Below, piece by piece: positions 14,892-23,117 of a stretch of 23,172 nucleotides of DNA. The notes beneath the pieces were generated by a model. It was not told where the DNA came from and ran no database searches. It worked only from the letters and a program-made list of their open reading frames with translations. Origin of the DNA: Leptolinea sp. UBA4782 (GTDB lineage: Bacteria; Chloroflexota; Anaerolineae; Anaerolineales; Anaerolineaceae); the NCBI GenBank assembly GCA_002403095.1, contig DHHC01000022.1, forward strand, positions 1 through 23,172, read 5' to 3'. Both the position numbers and the translations under genes were made by a program. How positions within the stretch are numbered: position 1 is the first letter of the stretch; every line of letters starts with the position of its first letter.

Positions 14892-15206
14892 ATGATTTCA
14901 CCGAATTCTGGAGAGGGTAATAAAAAACAGCGCACCATCAATGTGATAATCGCAATCCTGGTGGCACAGGTTGGTCTTGTATCCCTCGTTATCATCCTGG
15001 CAGCCTTGTTTGGCGGGATGTGGCTGGACAACCGGTTGGGGACCCGGGCAACCTACACCATCATTTTCTTACTGGCCAGTGTGCCGGTTTCCCTTCTCAC
15101 CATGCTGTTGATTGCGCGCAGTACCATCAAAAAGATTCGGGCAGATGCAAGCAGACCAAAATTCGCAGAGGAGCAAAACCACATTGGAACAGACCAATCC
15201 AATTGA
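14892..15206 (+). CDS. AtpI/AtpZ-like ATP synthase assembly protein
   Basis: A 104-aa protein with two transmembrane helices (about 18-40 and 50-70). They enclose the family motif GGMWLDNRLGT, in which Gly and Asp are the hallmark of the AtpI/AtpZ group. Such proteins help assemble the c-ring or import magnesium or calcium for the enzyme; which applies here is unknown. The polar C-terminal tail continues past the helices. It is the first gene of the F0 cluster, and its last 23 nt overlap the chosen start of subunit a, suggesting coupled translation. Confidence 0.8.
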   Translation: MISPNSGEGNKKQRTINVIIAILVAQVGLVSLVIILAALFGGMWLDNRLGTRATYTIIFLLASVPVSLLTMLLIARSTIKKIRADASRPKFAEEQNHIGTDQSN

Positions 15207-16191
15207 GACTTCTCCGGTTGAAAAACCGCCCCGCCGCTGGCGCTGGGGGATTAACCGCTGGTGGATACTGCTGTTTATCGTGCTGACCATCATCGGCACC
15301 AGTTTTTTCGCCCCGGTAATGCCTCACATCCAGGTTGCCCCCGAACCGCTGCTGGAAAAACCGCTGGTAACGCTGCCGGTGATTGGTGCAATCCCGCTGA
15401 CCAATACGCTGGTAGCCATGCTGATCGTGGATGTCATCCTCATCGCTCTGGCATATTCAGTTTACCGCAACTCAAAAAAAGGCAGCCTCGTTCCGTCAGG
15501 GATTTCCGGCTTTTTTGAAATGCTGGTAGATATGCTCTATAACCTGACGGAAAATACCGCCGGGCGTTGGGCAAAAAAAATATTTCCCTGGTTTGCCACC
15601 ATTTTGATCCTGGTGCTTTTCACCAACCTGGTCAAGTTGATCCCGGGTTTTGAATCGATAGGGATACTGCATCATGCAGAAGAAGGCCACCCGATCCAGC
15701 AGGTGTTTGGCAATGTGTACACGGTTACAGATGGAACAGCGGCACCAGGTGAGGGTTATGTGGTAACTCCCTTTCTGCGCGGTACTTCCACCGACCTGAA
15801 CTTCACCGTTGCCCTGGCTTTGATCTCAGTGATCATGACCCAGGTGATCGGCGTACGTGCCCAGGGACCGCGCTATTTCAGCAAGTTCCTGAATTTCACT
15901 ACTATGTTCAAGAAACCGTTTTTAGGGTTTATGGATTTCATTGTCGGCATTCTTGAATTGATCTCGGAGTTTGCAAAAATCCTTTCGTTTTCCTTCCGTC
16001 TATTTGGGGTGATGTTCTCTGGAGTGGTGCTGGTGGCCATTGTAAGCCAGATGGTACCGGTTTTTGTCCCTTCGCTGATCTATTTCTTTGAATTGTTCAT
16101 GGGTGTTATCCAGGCATTCGTGTTTGGGATGTTAACCATGGTCTTTATGGCGCAGGCTACCCAAGGCCATGGGGATGAAGAGCATCAATAA
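15184..16191 (+). CDS. atpB: ATP synthase F0 subunit a
   Basis: A 335-aa polytopic membrane protein forming the ion half-channels beside the c-ring. The essential Arg is visible in SFSFRLFGVMFSG. The late helix IQAFVFGMLTMVFMAQA carries the conserved Gln. Compared with E. coli RLFGNMYAGE, the Asn and Glu after the Arg are replaced by Val. A loop of about 45 residues (GHPIQQVFGNVYTVTDGTAAPGE and following) sits between the second and third helices. The start is not certain. TTG at 15184 has AGAGGAG 10 nt upstream and gives a short polar N-terminus. ATG 15145 and TTG 15112 lack a ribosome site and would overlap atpI more. The gap to subunit c is 49 nt. Confidence 0.93.
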   Translation: MEQTNPIETSPVEKPPRRWRWGINRWWILLFIVLTIIGTSFFAPVMPHIQVAPEPLLEKPLVTLPVIGAIPLTNTLVAMLIVDVILIALAYSVYRNSKKGSLVPSGISGFFEMLVDMLYNLTENTAGRWAKKIFPWFATILILVLFTNLVKLIPGFESIGILHHAEEGHPIQQVFGNVYTVTDGTAAPGEGYVVTPFLRGTSTDLNFTVALALISVIMTQVIGVRAQGPRYFSKFLNFTTMFKKPFLGFMDFIVGILELISEFAKILSFSFRLFGVMFSGVVLVAIVSQMVPVFVPSLIYFFELFMGVIQAFVFGMLTMVFMAQATQGHGDEEHQ

Positions 16192-16240
16192 ACTGCGGTA
16201 GCAGGTCGATTGAATTTTCTTTACGGAGGAATGGACTGAT

Positions 16241-16477
16241 ATGACTGGTGATATTGTTGAAGCTGCAAAATTTATAGGCGCTGGGTTATCCATGATCGGC
16301 GCGCTTGGCGCAGGGGTTGGGATCGGAATGTCTGTTCAGGGTGCACTGGAAGGCATGGCCCGCAACCCGGATTCTTACGGAAACCTGTTGACCAATATGA
16401 TCCTGGGTATCGCGTTCTCTGAGGCAATCGCGATCTACTGTCTGGTTATCGCATTCCTGATGCTCTTTGTACTATGA
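16241..16477 (+). CDS. atpE: ATP synthase F0 subunit c
   Basis: A 78-aa hairpin of two helices that oligomerises into the rotor ring. Helix 1 has the glycine-packed run GAGVGIG. The loop ARNPD contacts the central stalk (the usual R-Q/N-P). Helix 2 carries the ion-binding glutamate E61 in FSEAIAIY. Aligned by eye to the sodium-binding c subunit of Ilyobacter, the helix-1 Gln is Ile and the Ser/Thr after the Glu are Ala/Ile. The sodium ligands are therefore missing and proton coupling is more likely. GGAGG lies 11 nt before the ATG. Confidence 0.95.
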   Translation: MTGDIVEAAKFIGAGLSMIGALGAGVGIGMSVQGALEGMARNPDSYGNLLTNMILGIAFSEAIAIYCLVIAFLMLFVL

Positions 16478-16507
16478 TCTCAAAGCAAAAACCGGGAGGA
16501 AAATCCA

Positions 16508-17251
16508 TTGGATAAACTAGGTATCAATCTTGGATTATTGATCGTCCAGATCCTCAACTTTGCGATCATCTTTATCGTTTTGCGCGCATGGTTATTCAAA
16601 CCGTTGATGAAAATGATGGAAAAGCGCAAGCAGACCGCAACCCAGAGTCTCGAAGATGCCAGGATCGCTGCAGAAGCGCGTGCTAATGCTGAAAGTGAAG
16701 CCGATAAGATCGTTTCTGAAGCCCAGGCTAAAGCGGCTGACCTGCTGCGTGATGCAACCGACCGAGCCGGAAAGATCGAACAAGACCTGAAGGTGCGCTC
16801 CGATGCCGATATTATGAATGCCCGTCAGGCTGCCCTGGCACAGGTGGAGCAGGACCGCATCCGTATGCTAAGCGAACTGCGCGGTCAGGTGGTTTCACTG
16901 GCGATGGCAGCCAGCCATAAGCTGATCGGGGAATCGCTCCTGCGGGATGAAAACCGGCAGCGAGCATTACTGGAAGAATTCTTCTCCGGCGTAAAGGACG
17001 GCAAATTTACCTTGCTGGACCAGTACGATTACCAGGGCAGTAAGGCTGAAGTTACCAGTGCGCTTCCCTTGCGGGATGATGAACAGACGACGGTGCGTAA
17101 GGACCTGCTCAAAGCTATGGGTGGTGCAGGTGATGTCGTTTTTAAAGTAGACCCGAATATCCTGGGCGGCCTGGTTATCCGGGTGGACGACCGGGTGGTA
17201 GATGGCTCGGTCGCCGGCCAGCTGCAAGGTCTACGGCAGGAATTGCTGTAA
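16508..17251 (+). CDS. atpF: ATP synthase fused subunit b-delta
   Basis: A 247-aa stator subunit. Residues 5-27 form the single membrane helix of b. Residues 30-150 are the long charged helix of alternating Ala, Glu, Arg and Lys that makes the peripheral stalk. The last 85 residues are not b. VVFKVDPNILGGLVIRVDDR and VDGSVAGQLQGLRQEL match the C-terminal domain of delta (compare the E. coli ending with [22 protein letters not shown]). There is no room for the N-terminal six-helix bundle of delta that normally grips the alpha subunits, so either that role is done by the b helix end or by another protein. The start is TTG with GGGAGGA 8 nt upstream. It is the last gene before the terminator. 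Confidence 0.9.
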   Translation: MDKLGINLGLLIVQILNFAIIFIVLRAWLFKPLMKMMEKRKQTATQSLEDARIAAEARANAESEADKIVSEAQAKAADLLRDATDRAGKIEQDLKVRSDADIMNARQAALAQVEQDRIRMLSELRGQVVSLAMAASHKLIGESLLRDENRQRALLEEFFSGVKDGKFTLLDQYDYQGSKAEVTSALPLRDDEQTTVRKDLLKAMGGAGDVVFKVDPNILGGLVIRVDDRVVDGSVAGQLQGLRQELL

Positions 17252-17271
17252 GTTGAAATATCTGCACAATC

Positions 17272-17301
17272 ATGCCCCGGGGTCACCGGGGCATTTTGTT
17301 T
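17272..17301 (+). terminator. Rho-independent terminator closing the F0 cluster
   Basis: TGCCCCGG (17273-17280) and CCGGGGCA (17286-17293) form a perfect 8-bp stem around GGTCA, followed by TTTTGTTT. It ends the F0 transcript before murE, so the F1 genes (alpha, gamma, beta, epsilon) are not part of this operon. Confidence 0.88.
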
Positions 17302-17318
17302 GGGATATCAGGATACGT

Positions 17319-17324
17319 TATACT
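17319..17324 (+). promoter_or_regulatory. -10 box 7 nt before murE
   Basis: TATACT ends 7 nt before the ATG at 17332, with no Shine-Dalgarno. This matches the arrangement at 14184 and 14878. Confidence 0.5.
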
Positions 17325-17331
17325 TGGAAAA

Positions 17332-18879
17332 ATGAGACTGGATACACTGTTTGAAAAGCTCCCGGTTCGGGTGCTGCAACCGGAAAAATTGCCGCCGCTT
17401 GAGATCACCGGGATTGTGTTCGATTCACGCAAGGTTGAACCCGGTTTCCTGTTCGTAGCCCTGCAGGGCTTCAGCATGGATGGACACCGCTACATTGCGG
17501 ATGCCGTCCAGCGCGGGGCTGCAGCGGTAGTTGGCATGCAGCCGCAGGCGGAAATTGGTGTGCCTTATATCCAGGTCGATGATTCCCGCAAAGCGCTTGC
17601 AGCCCTGGCAGCTGCCTGGCATGGTTACCCTGCCAGGAAATTGACCGTCATCGGTGTCACCGGCACTGACGGGAAAACCACCACTACCAACCTGATCAAC
17701 CAGATCCTCGTTACGGCCGGCATGAAAACCGGGATGATTTCCACAGTCAACGCGGTTATCGGGAGTCGTGAGGTAGACACCGGCTTTCACGTCACCACCC
17801 CTGATGCACCGGATGTGCAGGCATACCTGGCGGAAATGGTAAATGCCGGTCTGACTCATGTAATTCTGGAAACCACCTCGCACGGGTTGGCCCAGCAGCG
17901 GGTGGAAGCCTGTGAGTTTGACATTGCCGTTGTAACCAACATTACCCACGAACACCTTGATTTTCATGGATCTTATGAGAATTACCGGGCTGCCAAAGCA
18001 CGCCTGTTTGAGTACCTGGCAGAGACTGCACCCAAGGCGCAAGGCAACCCGCGCCTGGCAGTATTGAACCGGGACGATAGTTCGTATGGCTACCTTTCCT
18101 CCATCCCTGGGATGAAGCAGGTTTCATACAGCCTGAAACCAGGTGCCGACCTGCAGGCAGAAGAAATCATGTACTCCCCGCAAGGGATCCGGTTCATTGC
18201 TGCGGGCAGAAATTTCAGGCAGCCGGTTTTCAGCAAACTGGTTGGCGCTTTCAATATTTCCAACATCCTGGCCGCCATGTCCGCAGCCATCTATGGGCTA
18301 AGTATTGATCCGCAGATTGCTGCGAAAGGGATTGCCAGCCTGGAAGCTGTTCCCGGGCGGATGGAGCGGATCGACCTGGGGCAGGATTTTACCGCCATTG
18401 TGGATTTTGCCCATACACCGAATGCCCTGGCAGTGGCTTTGCAGGCAGTACGCCAGATGACCGGGGGAAAAGTAATTGCTGTATTCGGCTCAGCCGGGCT
18501 GCGCGACAGGGCAAAACGCCGGATAATGGCTGAAGTCTCCATCGGGCTGGCAGACCTGACGGTTTTAACTGCTGAAGACCCGCGCACCGAATCGCTGGAT
18601 GATATCCTGGCAGAAATGGCAGATGCAGCTATGAGCAAAGGCGGCGTGGAAAGAAGGAATTTCTGGCGGGTACCGGATAGGGGTGAAGCAATCCGGCAGG
18701 CTATCCGCCTGGCACACTCGGGCGACCTGGTGGTTGCATGCGGAAAGGGGCATGAGCAATCCATGTGTTTCGGCGCGACCGAGTACGCTTGGGATGACCG
18801 CACAGCCATGCGGGCTGCCCTGGCAGAATACCTTCAAAAAGATGGTCCTGCCATGCCAGTATTGCCAACCAGCCCGTAA
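17332..18879 (+). CDS. murE: UDP-N-acetylmuramoyl-tripeptide synthetase (MurE family)
   Basis: A 515-aa cytoplasmic ATP-dependent ligase that adds the third residue, usually a diamino acid, to UDP-MurNAc-Ala-Glu in peptidoglycan synthesis. The N-terminal substrate domain has ITGIVFDSRKVEPGFLFVAL. The P-loop is GTDGKTTTT with K115. The central domain has TTPDAPDV and NITHEHLDFHGSYENYRAAK, with the carbamylated-Lys region. The C-terminal domain has the amino-acid-selecting motif AEDPRTES at 414-421. DAP-adding enzymes read DNPR there, so this one may use another diamino acid. The open frame extends 20 codons upstream, but those overlap the terminator. ATG 17332 gives the normal length and sits after a -10 box. 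Confidence 0.92.
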   Translation: MRLDTLFEKLPVRVLQPEKLPPLEITGIVFDSRKVEPGFLFVALQGFSMDGHRYIADAVQRGAAAVVGMQPQAEIGVPYIQVDDSRKALAALAAAWHGYPARKLTVIGVTGTDGKTTTTNLINQILVTAGMKTGMISTVNAVIGSREVDTGFHVTTPDAPDVQAYLAEMVNAGLTHVILETTSHGLAQQRVEACEFDIAVVTNITHEHLDFHGSYENYRAAKARLFEYLAETAPKAQGNPRLAVLNRDDSSYGYLSSIPGMKQVSYSLKPGADLQAEEIMYSPQGIRFIAAGRNFRQPVFSKLVGAFNISNILAAMSAAIYGLSIDPQIAAKGIASLEAVPGRMERIDLGQDFTAIVDFAHTPNALAVALQAVRQMTGGKVIAVFGSAGLRDRAKRRIMAEVSIGLADLTVLTAEDPRTESLDDILAEMADAAMSKGGVERRNFWRVPDRGEAIRQAIRLAHSGDLVVACGKGHEQSMCFGATEYAWDDRTAMRAALAEYLQKDGPAMPVLPTSP

Positions 18880-18887
18880 AACCGTGA

Positions 18888-18893
18888 TACAAT
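18888..18893 (+). promoter_or_regulatory. Possible -10 box of the ABC exporter pair
   Basis: TACAAT ends 19 nt before ATG 18913, and there is no ribosome-binding site between them. The gap of about 30 nt from murE also allows read-through from murE. Confidence 0.35.
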
Positions 18894-18912
18894 ACTTGCC
18901 GCTGGTTCATTG

Positions 18913-20673
18913 ATGTCTGTCACCGAGTTTAGCATCCCGCAGAAGTTCAAAACCAACCGCAAAGGACCCATCCGCTGGGTTCTTTCCCATGCGGTACATA
19001 ACTGGTATCTGATCCTGATCGCCACCCTTGGGGCACTGCTGAATGCAGCTCTGATGTCGGTTGCCCCGAAATTAATTGGGAACGCATACAACCTGATCAC
19101 CGCGCCGAATGCCCGCGAGAATCTGGAGAACCTGGGCATTATTGCCTTATTATTAGGCGGCACCCAGCTCATTAGGGGCGGTATGCAGATGATCCGCAAT
19201 CTGGGTTTCGAGCTGGTTGCTCAGCGAACCGAGCGCAACGTACGCGAGGAACTCTACATCAACCTGCTCGGGAAGAGCATGACCTTTCACAGCCTGCAGC
19301 CGGTTGGCGATACCATGGCCAGGGCAACCAATGATGTGCGCCAGGTAAATTTTCTCTTCAGCCCTGGGTTGAATATAGTGATCGGGTCGCTCAATTTTTT
19401 GATTATGCCGCTTATCCTGGCGCCGACCTATCACCCTGCCTTGATCATCACCCCGGTCGTCTTCATCATCTTCTACTTCCTGGCGCTGTGGGAATATATG
19501 CATAGCCTGTCGCCAGTTACCGACCGGGTGCGCTCAACATTCGGGAAGCTGAATACCCGCCTGGCTGAAGCATTGGACGGAATTGAGACTGTCAAAGGTG
19601 CTTCACAGGAAAAAGCAGAAGTTTCACTCTTTACCAAAAATGCATCCGGATATAAAGAAGCCGTTATTGACCAGGGTAAAATAGAAGCCCGTTTCTTGCC
19701 GCTTTTACTGCTCTCAACAGCTCTTGCCGGAGGTCTGCTGCATGCTCTTTTGCTTTTACGGGCTGGTGAGGTCAACATGGGACAGGTGATCGGTTATTAC
19801 GGCACCCTGATGATGCTTGATTTCCCGACATTTTCTTCCCTTTGGGCTTATTCACAAATAGCTTCCGGCCTGGCTGGCGCCCGCCGCCTGCTGGAATTGA
19901 TGAATAAGGAGAACAATCTCGACCAGAATGCCACCGGGTATGACCATGCTATGCAGGGAGAGGTGGAATTTAAGGATGTCTGCTTCCAGTATGAATCTGG
20001 TGATCCGGTACTGGATGGGATCCAGTTCAGGGTAAAACCTGGGCAGACGGTGGCTATCGTCGGGCAGACTGGCTCGAGCAAGACCAGCCTGGTGAAATTG
20101 ATCAACCGCACTTATGATGTCACCCAGGGGCAGGTGCTGGTTGACGGGTTGGATGTACGTGAATGGAACCTGGAAGCCCTGCGCAAAAACATCTCAATCA
20201 TTGAACAGGATATCTTCTTGTTTTCCAGCAGCATCGCCGAGAATATTGCCTTTGGTAAACCGCATGCCACCCAGGAAGAGATTGAAGCTGCTGCCAGGGC
20301 TGCCCAGGCGGATGAATTCATCCGCACCTTCAAAGATGGCTATCAGACCGTGATCGGGGAGCGCGGGGTTACTCTTTCGGGAGGGCAGCGCCAAAGACTG
20401 GCGCTGGCGCGCGCATTCTTAACCGACCCGCGCATTCTTGTTTTGGATGACTCAACCAGCGCCATTGACAGTGCAACCGAAGACCTGATCCAGCGTGCTA
20501 TTCATGCTGCTACCCGCGGGCGCACCACCTTCATTATCACCCACCGCCTTTCGCAAATCCGCTGGGCAGACCTGATCCTGGTGATGCGCAAGGGCAGGCT
20601 GACTGCTTTCGGTACTCATGATGAACTGATGAAAACTTCTGAAGCCTACCGCAGGATCTTCAGCGAAACATAA
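18913..20673 (+). CDS. ABC exporter half-transporter with degenerate ATP site
   Basis: A 586-aa half-transporter: an N-terminal six-helix export domain (about 25-320) and a C-terminal ATPase (about 350-586). Its own nucleotide site is degraded. Walker A is GQTGSSKT at 384-391, with Ser for the last Gly. Walker B is ILVLDDS, with D513 where the catalytic Glu should be. Its signature LSGGQ (488-492) is intact, and the switch His is present in ITHRLS. This is the pattern of the degenerate partner in heterodimeric exporters (TM287/288, BmrCD type). The next gene, 16 nt downstream, supplies the complementary features. ATG 18913 is preferred over the TTG just before it; no Shine-Dalgarno is seen. 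Substrate is unknown. Confidence 0.93.
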   Translation: MSVTEFSIPQKFKTNRKGPIRWVLSHAVHNWYLILIATLGALLNAALMSVAPKLIGNAYNLITAPNARENLENLGIIALLLGGTQLIRGGMQMIRNLGFELVAQRTERNVREELYINLLGKSMTFHSLQPVGDTMARATNDVRQVNFLFSPGLNIVIGSLNFLIMPLILAPTYHPALIITPVVFIIFYFLALWEYMHSLSPVTDRVRSTFGKLNTRLAEALDGIETVKGASQEKAEVSLFTKNASGYKEAVIDQGKIEARFLPLLLLSTALAGGLLHALLLLRAGEVNMGQVIGYYGTLMMLDFPTFSSLWAYSQIASGLAGARRLLELMNKENNLDQNATGYDHAMQGEVEFKDVCFQYESGDPVLDGIQFRVKPGQTVAIVGQTGSSKTSLVKLINRTYDVTQGQVLVDGLDVREWNLEALRKNISIIEQDIFLFSSSIAENIAFGKPHATQEEIEAAARAAQADEFIRTFKDGYQTVIGERGVTLSGGQRQRLALARAFLTDPRILVLDDSTSAIDSATEDLIQRAIHAATRGRTTFIITHRLSQIRWADLILVMRKGRLTAFGTHDELMKTSEAYRRIFSET

Positions 20674-20689
20674 GGATTGACAGGCAGGC

Positions 20690-22504
20690 ATGGGCTTTTT
20701 TAGCGGATTGAACGCAGAGAAATATGACCGCAAGTACAAGGATCGGGACCTTGTCAAGCGGATCCTGATGTATTTTAAGCCTGAAGCCAGGAAGATCCTG
20801 GTAGTGGCTGTATTCACTATCCTGGTTTCGCTTGCCAGTGCATCTTCCGTCTTGATAATCTCGCGGGCGGTGGATCTGCTTGCGAAAGATCCCAGGCTGG
20901 CAAGCATTTTGCTTATTTCCTTCCTGGCACTCGTTATCGGCATTTTTATCTGGGTTTCCAACCTGATCAGCCGGCGGACGATGATCAAGGCTATTGCCAA
21001 CGTGGTCATGCAGTTGGCCAGTGACGGCTTTGAGGCGGCTGCCAATCACGACCTGTCTTTCTATGACGAGTATCCTTCCGGCAAAATAGTCTCGCGCATC
21101 ACCTCCGATTCGCAGGATTTCGGCCAGTTGATCAACATCATTGCCAACGTGGCTTCGCAGCTACTTGAAGCAGCTGTTCTGGGTATTGTGCTGCTCAATA
21201 TAGAATGGCGCCTATCGCTCATGGTTTTCGCTATTATGCCGATCGTTTTCGGTTTTGGGTTATTGTTCCGGCGTTTTGCGCGTAAAGCTACACAGCAGGG
21301 TATGCGTGCTATGGCAGAAGTGAATGCAACCATTAAGGAAACCATCAGCGGCATTGCGGTTGCCAAGAACTTCCGCCAGGAAAGCAGCATTTACGCTGAT
21401 TTTGCCAAAGCCAATGACAAATCTTTCCAGGTCAACTGGCGGCGCGGCATGGTGCTGGATACCGTTTTCCCCCTCCTGAACTCCATGGCGGGGGTGGCAA
21501 CTGCCGTTCTCCTTTACGTTGGCGGTGTTTCGGCTGTGAATGCAGTCCTGACTGCAGGAGCCTGGTACCTTTTCCTGAACAGCCTGGACCGTTTCCTTTT
21601 CCCGGTGATGAATATTTCTGCCTTCTGGTCATCCGTGCAAAACGGGTTATCAGCTGCAGAACGCGTTTTTGCGTTAATCGATGCTGAACCGGTAGTTATC
21701 CAGAAAGACAATGTCCCTGTAAAAACCTTGAAGGGGCAGGTTGATTTTGAGCATGTTTACTTTCATTATAAAGAAGATGAGCATGTACTGGAGGATTTTA
21801 ACCTGCACATCCAGCCGGGTGAAAACCTGGCACTGGTGGGGCATACCGGGGCTGGCAAGTCATCCGTCGCCAAGCTGATCGCCCGTTTCTATGAATTTCA
21901 GGGTGGTAAAATTCTCATCGATGGGCAGGATATCCGCAGTTTTGACCTGGCAACCTACCGCACCCACCTGGGTATCGTTTCGCAGGTGCCTTTCCTGTTC
22001 TCGGGCAGCGTGCTGGATAACATCCGTTATGCCCGCCAGGAAATCACTGACAGTGAGATACTCAGCCTGGCCAGGCAGATCGGTGATGGAGAATGGCTCG
22101 AGACTTTGCCCAACGGGCTGGAAACCGAAGTGGGGGAACGCGGGGCGCGCCTGAGCATGGGGCAACGCCAGCTGGTTTCATTGATGCGGGTACTGGTGCA
22201 GAGGCCTGAGATATTTGTCCTGGACGAAGCTACTGCCAGCATCGACCCCTTCACCGAATGGCAGATCCAGCAGGCATTGACTCTAATCTTGAAGCAGGCA
22301 ACCAGCATTTTGATCGCCCACCGCTTATCCACGGTCAAGAGCGCCGACCGGATCATTGTAATGGATCACGGCAAGGTGATTGAAGAGGGCAGCCACACTG
22401 GCCTGTTGAATGCTGGTGGGCATTACGCCACCCTGTACAACACCTACTTCCGCCACCAGAGCCTGGAGTACGTGGAGAGGTCAAGGGACCTAATTAATAG
22501 GTGA
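20690..22504 (+). CDS. ABC exporter half-transporter, catalytic partner
   Basis: A 604-aa half-transporter with a six-helix export domain (about 38-325) and an ATPase domain. Walker A GHTGAGKS is canonical at 384-391. Walker B IFVLDEA has the catalytic E513, and the switch His lies in IAHRLST. The signature is LSMGQ (488-492) instead of LSGGQ. Motifs fall at the same residue numbers as in the preceding gene, showing the two are paralogues. In a heterodimer, this Walker A/B with the neighbour's LSGGQ forms the working site. The neighbour's damaged Walker motifs meet LSMGQ in the dead site. The start follows a weak AGGCAGGC. Role (drug, lipid or peptide export) cannot be set from sequence. Confidence 0.93.
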   Translation: MGFFSGLNAEKYDRKYKDRDLVKRILMYFKPEARKILVVAVFTILVSLASASSVLIISRAVDLLAKDPRLASILLISFLALVIGIFIWVSNLISRRTMIKAIANVVMQLASDGFEAAANHDLSFYDEYPSGKIVSRITSDSQDFGQLINIIANVASQLLEAAVLGIVLLNIEWRLSLMVFAIMPIVFGFGLLFRRFARKATQQGMRAMAEVNATIKETISGIAVAKNFRQESSIYADFAKANDKSFQVNWRRGMVLDTVFPLLNSMAGVATAVLLYVGGVSAVNAVLTAGAWYLFLNSLDRFLFPVMNISAFWSSVQNGLSAAERVFALIDAEPVVIQKDNVPVKTLKGQVDFEHVYFHYKEDEHVLEDFNLHIQPGENLALVGHTGAGKSSVAKLIARFYEFQGGKILIDGQDIRSFDLATYRTHLGIVSQVPFLFSGSVLDNIRYARQEITDSEILSLARQIGDGEWLETLPNGLETEVGERGARLSMGQRQLVSLMRVLVQRPEIFVLDEATASIDPFTEWQIQQALTLILKQATSILIAHRLSTVKSADRIIVMDHGKVIEEGSHTGLLNAGGHYATLYNTYFRHQSLEYVERSRDLINR

Positions 22505-22530
22505 AAATGTTTAATAAGTATCGTAATCAA

Positions 22531-23013
22531 TTAAGAAATCAAATTCCATAAGGAATTGTTCACATCAATTCTTCTCTCAAGTAAATCTCCAACAAAATCA
22601 TGTGGGTCACATTCTTGTTCATTTCTACCAAGCCAAATTAGGTAAAATAAAATGTGCTTTCTTAAATTTTCATCTTTATAAAATACACTATCCTTTGTGA
22701 TAAAAATTCTTCCCCCGTCTATTGCTCTGTGCTCATATTTGAGCTTTGCTCGTGCAAGGGAAATTAGATATTCCCAAGTTGGAATTCTACATCTCTCATC
22801 GAGTTGGTTGTAGCCGTAAGAAGTACCAATAAATGGACGCCAGAATCTGTCAAAAGAAAGGACAACCGCTTCTTTATTGTCATCCAAGAGATGTAGGTTT
22901 CCCAAGTAAAAGCCTTCATTTGTAGCAGTTACCAATGCATAATCAATAATTTCGTAAAATTCTTTTACCTCATCATGACTTAAAACATAGGTATCCATCC
23001 ATCCGGCAGACAT
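22531..23013 (-). CDS. Hypothetical protein, AT-rich orphan
   Basis: A 160-aa soluble protein that I do not recognise. It has no signal peptide or membrane helix. It is acidic, rich in aromatic residues, and has recognisable but unassigned segments (SFDRFWRPFIGTSYGYNQ, RAIDGGRIFITKDSVFYKDE). The start at 23013 is well supported by GGGGAGG with a 4-nt gap. Codons are AT-rich, unlike the ABC genes ending 27 nt away in convergent orientation, which points to recent arrival. A minus-strand promoter lies upstream. Confidence 0.7.
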   Translation of the reverse strand: MSAGWMDTYVLSHDEVKEFYEIIDYALVTATNEGFYLGNLHLLDDNKEAVVLSFDRFWRPFIGTSYGYNQLDERCRIPTWEYLISLARAKLKYEHRAIDGGRIFITKDSVFYKDENLRKHILFYLIWLGRNEQECDPHDFVGDLLERRIDVNNSLWNLIS

Positions 23014-23088
23014 TTAGCCTCCCCAGAAAAAATTGAATTTAAACTTTGTTATTAAAGAGCACGAACGACTACAAACTACTTAATCAAC

Positions 23089-23117
23089 ATTATACAAGTC
23101 TAGACAACTCTCTACAA
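23089..23117 (-). promoter_or_regulatory. Promoter of the orphan gene
   Basis: On the minus strand TTGTAG (23117-23112), a 17-nt spacer and TATAAT (23094-23089) lie about 75 nt before the start codon. The rest of 23014-23172 is AT-rich and shows no gene. Confidence 0.5.

Noticed and set aside
17272..17331. MurE start upstream of ATG 17332
   Set aside because: The extension reads through a perfect terminator hairpin and adds residues absent from the family.
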